From: Syntrophales bacterium
GTDB taxonomy: Bacteria; Desulfobacterota; Syntrophia; Syntrophales; UBA5619
Length of the DNA stretch: 34,839 nucleotides
Assembly (NCBI GenBank): GCA_030654195.1
Contig: JAURXV010000106.1
Span: 1 to 34,839, forward strand
Reading direction: 5' to 3'
The translations under genes and the position numbers were made by a program. Positions within the stretch are counted from its first letter, which is position 1. Every line of letters starts with the position of its first letter. This document shows, in pieces, positions 30,017-34,839 of the stretch. Below the pieces are notes generated by a model, which searched no databases, was not told the origin of the DNA, and was given only the letters and a program-made list of their open reading frames with translations.

Positions 30017-32026
30017 TTAATGAATTTCTTTGAGAACAGACAAAACCCTATCGATTTCATGTAAAACAGCATCTGCTTCAAGCTGTTTCATGCATTGACT
30101 TTTTCCGCTATCATCACAACCCTTCCTGTTGCATGGCACACATTCCATTTGCGGAGTAATTATTTTGTTCATATCATCATTGGCACGCCAAGCCCGCCAA
30201 TCCTGTGGTCCGTGAATTGTGACCGTTGGAATTCCGAGCGCTGCGGCAATATGGGGTGCAGCGCTGTCCACTCCGATGTGGAGTGAGCTGGTTGCGATGA
30301 TTGCTGCCATCTCTCCGATAGAGCCTCCAGTCAGGTTATGGGCTCCCCCATTGCATCTGCTTACGATTGATTCAGCAGCCGAATACTCCTGCGGAGAACC
30401 GATCAACAGTACAGGTATATTGAACCTTTCCCGGAGACTGTTTATTACTTGCTCCCATTTTTCGTCGTTCCACTCCTTGTATTTCCAGCGAGAAAAAGGA
30501 TTGAGAGTGAACCACCTGCCGTCTGGCAACAGCCCGTGTTCGGTAAGTATCCTTTCCGCATATTCCCGGTCGTTTGAAGATATATGCAGTTTCGGCGTCG
30601 AATCATTGGTATCAATGCCGATGGCGCGCACGATGCGCAGCGACTGGTCTGCGCCGGGATGAACCGGCGGAGGCGCGGCAGGAGTATCATCGAGAATTCT
30701 GGTGAACAGGAGGTCACGCCAGAACGGCTTTGCACATCGCCTGCCGACCCGCTCCCGGGCACCGGTCAGAAACGACATGATCGCCCCCCTGTCGTCGGTG
30801 CGCAGATCAATCACCAGGTCATAACGCATCCGCCTGAGGCGGCGGGTGAATTTCACATGCTCCTTCATGACGTGGAGCGCTGAGCCGCGGACCTTAGAGA
30901 CCTCGACAACCTCGTGCAGGTTCGGATCGGCTGCAAGCAGGCTCCCGCAAGGCTTGCGAACCATTATGGAAACAAGGGCGTGGGGATAGGCTTCCTTGAC
31001 CGCGCGGACCGTCGGGGTGGCCAGGACCACATCGCCGATATCGCCGAGTTGGATGATCAGGATACGGCTGATCTGAGACGGTTTGCTGAAACGTTCGGCG
31101 ATCTTCATGGGCCAGGGGCAACCCTTCAGGTGCCACACGAGCAGGCCGCCATAGACCGCCCACTTGTCGCGCAGCTCCCGCATCAGCCCCAGCGTCAGGA
31201 TCATCCCGGCGGAGGCCAGAAGCCAGTCCAGAACCAGCCGCAGCGGAATCACGACACGGATCGCCCAATAATAGGGCCCGCTCCTCCATTTGCGGAAGAA
31301 TTGGTAGCGGGAGCGGTAGAACTCGATGCGGGAGCGGAGATTCCGGCCGATGCTCTGCCCCTGGCGATGATAGATGAAGGCGGTCGGCACATGCAGGACC
31401 TTCCATCCGGCCCGCCGCATCCGATAGGCCCAGTCGGTCTCCTCGAAGAAAAAGTGGTAACGCTCGTCGAACAGACCGACCGCATCCATCGCCTCCCTGC
31501 GGACGATGAGGCAGGCGCCGATCCCGGAGTCGACCTCGACCGGCCCCGGATGGAGGTATCTCTTGCTCGGGAACCGCCGCGGCAAGAGGTATTCGAGCAG
31601 GGAGATGTTGGTCAAGAGCGTCAAGAGCGACGGGAAGGCGGCGATGGAGTTCTGCCGGCTCCCGTCGGCATTCAAGAGCTGGCCGCAGGCGATCGCCGTC
31701 TCGGGGCGGCGTTCCATGCAGCCGAAGAGCTCGGAGACGGCATTCTCCGTGAGAACCGCGTCCGAGTTCAACAGGAGCGCATGGCGGCCCGTCATGATCC
31801 GGAGCGCCTGGTTGTTGGCCGCGCCGAAACCTCGGTTTTCGGGGTTCTCGATCAAACGGACGTTAGGGAAGCCCTGACGCACCATCGCCGCGCTGCCGTC
31901 TACCGATGCGTTGTCGACGACAATGATTTCATAAGAGAGGCCCCGGACGGTCGCTTCGACCGAATCCAGACAATTTCTGAGAAGTTCGCGCGTGTTCCAG
32001 TTGACGATGATGATGGAGATATCCAT
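30017..32026 (-). CDS. Fused GT2 glycosyltransferase - GT9 (heptosyltransferase-like) protein
   Basis: About 669 residues from ATG 32026 (MDISIIIVNWNTRELLRNCL). Residues 1-240 are a GT2 domain of the rhamnosyltransferase type (VVDNASVDGS, LLNSDAVL, GLFDERYHFFFEETDWAYRM). A hydrophobic stretch follows (about 251-282). From about 320 to the end is a GT9 domain (RILIIQLGDIGDVVLATPTV, IGVDSAAPHIAAALGIPTVT, CVPCNRKGCDDSGKSQC). These are usually separate proteins; Met307 (codon 31106-31108) may mark an ancestral GT9 start. The open frame continues upstream to 32533, but that part is a shadow of the neighbouring gene. It probably adds two sugars in an LPS outer core or O-glycan. Confidence 0.85.
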   Translation of the reverse strand: MDISIIIVNWNTRELLRNCLDSVEATVRGLSYEIIVVDNASVDGSAAMVRQGFPNVRLIENPENRGFGAANNQALRIMTGRHALLLNSDAVLTENAVSELFGCMERRPETAIACGQLLNADGSRQNSIAAFPSLLTLLTNISLLEYLLPRRFPSKRYLHPGPVEVDSGIGACLIVRREAMDAVGLFDERYHFFFEETDWAYRMRRAGWKVLHVPTAFIYHRQGQSIGRNLRSRIEFYRSRYQFFRKWRSGPYYWAIRVVIPLRLVLDWLLASAGMILTLGLMRELRDKWAVYGGLLVWHLKGCPWPMKIAERFSKPSQISRILIIQLGDIGDVVLATPTVRAVKEAYPHALVSIMVRKPCGSLLAADPNLHEVVEVSKVRGSALHVMKEHVKFTRRLRRMRYDLVIDLRTDDRGAIMSFLTGARERVGRRCAKPFWRDLLFTRILDDTPAAPPPVHPGADQSLRIVRAIGIDTNDSTPKLHISSNDREYAERILTEHGLLPDGRWFTLNPFSRWKYKEWNDEKWEQVINSLRERFNIPVLLIGSPQEYSAAESIVSRCNGGAHNLTGGSIGEMAAIIATSSLHIGVDSAAPHIAAALGIPTVTIHGPQDWRAWRANDDMNKIITPQMECVPCNRKGCDDSGKSQCMKQLEADAVLHEIDRVLSVLKEIH

Positions 32027-32081
32027 TCCCAGCCATTCCTTTGCGAAACCTTTGAAAAAACCCCATTGGTCCTTGCGGGAA

Positions 32082-32200
32082 GGCCAAAGGCCGACGAAGC
32101 GATCCCGCAGGCTCTTGTCTTGATGAAATTGCTTCGGGCTGAAGCCCTTGCAACGAGTATGTCGGATTGCTCCGTCGCTTCGCCCCCCGAAATGACATGG
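32082..32200. repeat. Degenerate dispersed repeat between two glycosyltransferase genes
   Basis: GGCCAAAGGCCGACGAAGCG at 32082-32101 continues to a 25-base match (to 32106) with the reverse complement of 33893-33917, with one mismatch. The right end (about 32176-32200, CCGTCGCTTCG to GAAATGAC) resembles the end of that same repeat. It occupies most of the 197-base gap. Confidence 0.6.
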
Positions 32201-32223
32201 AGGACAACGTCCTTTCCGGACGC

Positions 32224-33033
32224 TCAGTCGAGGGCGCCCGGAGGGGGCGGTATCCGCCCCTCGCGGGCCTGTTTGGCCTTCCGCCGGCCCATTTGGCTCA
32301 GTTTGGCATACTTGAAGAATTTGTTGACCGCGTCGGTCACGGCGAGCGTCAGCCCCTGCGGGCCGTCGAGAAACCCTCCCCTCAGCAGATAATCCTGGAA
32401 GAAGGTCCATTTTGCACGCAAAACCGCCGACCAGATCGTGGATCTCCGTCCCGCCGCCAAGGCTTCTTCCGCCCCCAGGCTGGAATAGCGGTCGATCTTC
32501 CGGAGGATCCGGCCCAAATCGCCCTCCGTCCAATGTTCGATGGGGGCCTCCAGTATCTCCACTTGCCCCTCGACGGCAATGGCCTCATGGACCGCGGCCT
32601 CCGTCAGGCGGCCCTTCCCTCTCCGGAAGAGGCGGACCACACGGTCCGGCCACCATCCCGCGTGGCGGATCCACCGGCCCTGGAAGAAATTCTTTCTCGG
32701 GAAGCTGTATCCGTTTGCGTCCCCCGGCGATTCGATGATCTGTCGGATCACGCGGGCCGTCTCCGGCGGGATCCGTTCATCGGCGTCCAGGACGAGGATC
32801 CACTCCTCCCGGCACCGATCGACGGCAAACTGCTTCTGCGGCCCGAAGCCGCGCCACGCCTCACTGAAGACCTCGCAGCCGAATTCGGAGGCAATCCGGA
32901 GCGTCCCGTCCCCGCTTCCGGAATCGACGACGACGATCTGCCGGGCGAAGGCGACGCTCCGCAGACAATCGGGGAGGTTCCTGGCCTCGTCTTTTACGAT
33001 CAGCGCCACGGAAAGAGGCGTCTTCTCAGCCAT
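32224..33033 (-). CDS. GT2 glycosyltransferase, WaaE/KdtX-like LPS core enzyme
   Basis: About 269 residues from ATG 33033 (MAEKTPLSVALIVKDEARNL); reading from 33168 would add a shadow segment. It has the GT2 nucleotide-sugar fold: VALIVKDEARNLPDCL, VVDSGSGDGTLRIA, VLDADERIPPETA (DxD-like) and the WaaE-family stretch HAGWWPDRVVRLFRRGKGRL, then HEAIAVEG and FFQDYLLRGGFLDGPQGL. WaaE-type enzymes add glucose or another hexose to the LPS inner core. The start overlaps the end of the FkbM gene by 8 bases. Family sure; sugar donor and acceptor not determinable. Confidence 0.88.
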   Translation of the reverse strand: MAEKTPLSVALIVKDEARNLPDCLRSVAFARQIVVVDSGSGDGTLRIASEFGCEVFSEAWRGFGPQKQFAVDRCREEWILVLDADERIPPETARVIRQIIESPGDANGYSFPRKNFFQGRWIRHAGWWPDRVVRLFRRGKGRLTEAAVHEAIAVEGQVEILEAPIEHWTEGDLGRILRKIDRYSSLGAEEALAAGRRSTIWSAVLRAKWTFFQDYLLRGGFLDGPQGLTLAVTDAVNKFFKYAKLSQMGRRKAKQAREGRIPPPPGALD

Positions 33034-33793
33034 CGCTCTTCTCCCCGCGCCAGGCGGAGAGCATCCCCACCGGCCGTTGCCGGGTGATGAACCCGCTGTT
33101 CCGCAAAAAGGCCTCCAGCGCATCGATATTCTGATCTGCCCCCGGCCCTCCGTGGACCTCCAATGCAATCCGATCGATTCGGGCCAGAACCTCCGGCGGA
33201 CAGCGATAGAGGATGTCGTATTCGGCCCCTTCGCAATCCATCTTGAGAAGATCGCACCGCTTCAGGCCGTTTCCGTCGAGGATCTCCGGGATCGTCACAG
33301 CGGGAACGCGGATCCGCTCTTTCTGGCCGGAATCGCCCCCCATGACGGTGGCGCTGGTCGTGAAATCATCCCCGCCATCAAAGGCAAGGACCAGCTCGCC
33401 CGGCTCGCCCGCCACCGCCTTTTGAACGCAGAACCACGGAAGCAAAGAATTCAGGTCGCGGTTCCGCTGCAGAAGCCGGAAATTGGCCGGTATCGGTTCA
33501 AAGGAGAAGAGCGTGGCCCCGTCGAAGCGGGAGAGCGCAAACAGCGAAAAGTAACCGGCATTGGCCCCGACATCGATGATCGTCGGATTTTCCGGAAGAG
33601 GAAAGGGCAGATCCTCCATATAGCACTCATCCATGAAGATCTCCTTGAAGGTCTGCAGGAGTCTCCTCGGCACCTCGATGCGGACCCCCCGGCGCGTCAC
33701 GAAGAGAAGCGGATCGCGGCGGGCAAGATCGAATTTGACGGCCAGAAAGAGAGGCCAGTTGGAAATGTTCCGTAAAAGGTTGTAGTATCTCAT
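33026..33793 (-). CDS. FkbM family methyltransferase
   Basis: About 255 residues from ATG 33793 (MRYYNLLRNI); a GTG at 33808 would add five. The SAM-binding motif is TIIDVGANAGYFSLFALSRF, followed by FSFEPIPANFRLLQRN and LLKMDCEGAEYDILYRCPPE, the FkbM signature. Family members O-methylate sugars or polyketides. In a glycan gene cluster, methylation of a surface sugar is the most likely role (inference). No signal peptide. It lies upstream of the WaaE-like gene in the same orientation, overlapping it by 8 bases. Confidence 0.88.
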   Translation of the reverse strand: MRYYNLLRNISNWPLFLAVKFDLARRDPLLFVTRRGVRIEVPRRLLQTFKEIFMDECYMEDLPFPLPENPTIIDVGANAGYFSLFALSRFDGATLFSFEPIPANFRLLQRNRDLNSLLPWFCVQKAVAGEPGELVLAFDGGDDFTTSATVMGGDSGQKERIRVPAVTIPEILDGNGLKRCDLLKMDCEGAEYDILYRCPPEVLARIDRIALEVHGGPGADQNIDALEAFLRNSGFITRQRPVGMLSAWRGEKSDG

Positions 33794-34063
33794 CGGTCGC
33801 TTACCCACGTTTCGAGACTTTTAATTTCTACCCGTCCCGTCATTGCGAGGAGCGGAGCGACAAAGCAATCTCACGGTTTATCGCATTGTTACGGGATTGC
33901 TTCGTCGGCCTTTGGCCTCCTCGCAATGACAAATGGTGTATTTTTCAAAGGTCTCGTTTCCGTTAGAATATCGCGGGAATTTTCTATCATAGTCCCGCGA
34001 TTATTCAAACATCGATTTGCCTTCGAAGGGAATGCCGGACCTTGAACCCGGAATGGATCGCCC
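33794..34063. other. Intergenic gap containing a dispersed inverted repeat
   Basis: About 270 bases between the CgeB-like gene and the FkbM gene. A repeat occupies 33839-33930. The rest is AT-richer, and no further gene is visible. Confidence 0.5.
33839..33930. repeat. Dispersed inverted repeat of the GTCATTGCGAGGAG type
   Basis: It starts GTCATTGCGAGGAG and ends with the exact reverse complement CTCCTCGCAATGAC, 92 bases in all. The inner part has GAGCGACAAAGCAATCTC and GGGATTGCTTCGTCGGCC in opposite orientation, so it can fold into a long imperfect hairpin. From memory this is a widespread bacterial repeat class. No ORF. Part of it recurs at 32082-32106. Confidence 0.8.
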
Positions 34064-34839
34064 CTATCCGATGAGGTTCATCAGCGTGAAGAGCCGCTCG
34101 AACCGCATCTCCCAGGTATGATCCCGCCTCGCCCGACGAAACCCGGCCTGTCGGATCACCTCCGCCCCCTGCGGATCGCTTAGAAGATGGCGGATGTTGG
34201 CCAGAAGGTCGTCGAAACCCCGGTAGGAAACGATCTCTTTTCCGAGATCGTAGACCCATTCCAGTTCGGGTTGGTATTCCGTAAGGTAGAGCCCCCCGCT
34301 CATCGGTATCTCGAAATCCCGCCCCTTGAGGCAGTAGGTCTCTTCATGGCCTTCCACACCCCCGAAGCCGAGGTTGATCCGGCTTCGCGAATAGAGGCGG
34401 ACCATCTCCTCCGTGGAGAGGGGGCCTTTGGGCCAGCCGTATCCGAAGGCCTCGACGCGGATGCCCTCTGCGTTGAGACGGCGGATGGTTTCGGGGCGGG
34501 TCCCGTAGCACTGTCCCACGAAGGAGACATCGATGCTCTTCTGCTCTTCCCAGGGTCTGTGGAGCTCCGGGTTGGCCCCTTCGGGGAGATAGACGGGCAG
34601 CGCCCCCTCCACGCAGTACTTCTTCAACGCATCCTCCGTGCTGGTCCAGCACAGGTCAAACCAGCGGCAGATGTCCCGGGAACCAAAGGCCAGACCGCCT
34701 CTCACCTTGCCGGCGAAATGCTCCTTGTCATTGAGGCTGAAGTGGATCATCGGAACGCCGAAGGAGCGGAGGGCCCGGACGGTCTCGGGAAAAACGAGTT
34801 CCCCGGAGAGGTAGGTGAAGATGACGTCGGGGCGTTCCG
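34064..34839 (-). CDS. CgeB-like / glycosyltransferase family 1 protein, 5' end outside window
   Basis: The frame is open to the right edge: upstream of a Met codon at 34750 it continues ERPDVIFTYLSGELVFPETV, so the start lies outside. About 258 C-terminal residues are visible. They contain DLCWTSTEDALKKYCVEGA, VYLPEGANPELHRPWEEQ, DVSFVGQCYGTRPETIRRLN, the nucleotide-sugar-binding-like GRDFEIPMSGGLYLTEYQPE and the C-terminal GFRRARRDHTWEMRFERLF, which fit the CgeB/Glyco_trans_1_2 type. These are cytoplasmic GT-B glycosyltransferases. It would be the first gene seen of the minus-strand glycan cluster. Donor and acceptor are unknown. Confidence 0.83.
   Translation of the reverse strand, partial: ERPDVIFTYLSGELVFPETVRALRSFGVPMIHFSLNDKEHFAGKVRGGLAFGSRDICRWFDLCWTSTEDALKKYCVEGALPVYLPEGANPELHRPWEEQKSIDVSFVGQCYGTRPETIRRLNAEGIRVEAFGYGWPKGPLSTEEMVRLYSRSRINLGFGGVEGHEETYCLKGRDFEIPMSGGLYLTEYQPELEWVYDLGKEIVSYRGFDDLLANIRHLLSDPQGAEVIRQAGFRRARRDHTWEMRFERLFTLMNLIG

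Noticed and set aside
30914-32392. 492-codon plus-strand open frame over the glycosyltransferases
   Set aside because: Antisense shadow without motifs; the minus strand encodes the GT2 domain.
32027-32533. N-terminal extension of the GT2-GT9 frame up to 32533
   Set aside because: The extra 169 residues are out-of-frame sequence of the WaaE-like gene plus a repeat; the GT2 fold begins at MDISIIIVNW.

Overview
The window looks like a chromosomal segment of a Gram-negative deltaproteobacterium (Desulfobacterota). A Syntrophus/Syntrophales-like organism fits best. This is inferred from gene order (lysS, lolC, lolD, bamA, ompH, lpxD, lpxA, a Gfo/Idh gene, lpxB, msbA, lpxK, lpxL, waaF, gmhB, waaC), from the high GC content, and from dispersed GGGGACA-type palindromes. 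No rRNA, tRNA, CRISPR array or intact transposase gene was seen.

Left part (1-2300): the 3' end of a HicB-type antitoxin gene cut by the window edge, an AT-richer gene-free stretch with a decayed inverted repeat, and a lipoprotein of the C45/acyltransferase Ntn-hydrolase type. Next, on the minus strand (9028 down to 2315), is a tight operon: inositol monophosphatase (suhB-like), a large TPR-like protein with acidic and basic tails, a short J-domain protein, a divergent GrpE, an Hsp70, and a zinc-ribbon protein. The Hsp70, GrpE and J-domain genes look like a dedicated accessory chaperone machine rather than the housekeeping dnaK set. The J-domain carries SPD in place of the canonical HPD.

Middle part (9286-29221): a RodZ-like envelope protein and TatA on the plus strand, SSB on the minus strand, then a roughly 18 kb plus-strand run for outer-membrane biogenesis. 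It covers lysyl-tRNA synthetase, lipoprotein release (LolC, LolD), outer-membrane protein assembly (BamA, Skp), lipid A synthesis and export (LpxD, LpxA, LpxB, MsbA, LpxK, LpxL) and inner-core heptose (WaaF, GmhB, WaaC), and ends with a Trm112-like zinc-ribbon protein. fabZ, usual between lpxD and lpxA, is absent, and a 125-bp MITE-like inverted-repeat element occupies that spot. waaA (Kdo transferase) is also not present.

Right part (29357-34839, minus strand): a surface-glycan cluster with a partial CgeB-like glycosyltransferase at the edge, an FkbM methyltransferase, a WaaE-like GT2, a GT2-GT9 fusion, and a DUF4254 protein.

The most striking signal outside the genes is a set of near-perfect palindromes in at least three families. 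Families A (GGGGACACCTTGC arms) and C (GGGGACAGATTT arms) are open in all reading frames and lie inside coding sequences of the GrpE-like, TPR and LysS proteins. Family B (28-30 nt arms) punctuates three junctions of the lipid A operon, supplying the stop codon of lpxA and the last residues of LpxB.
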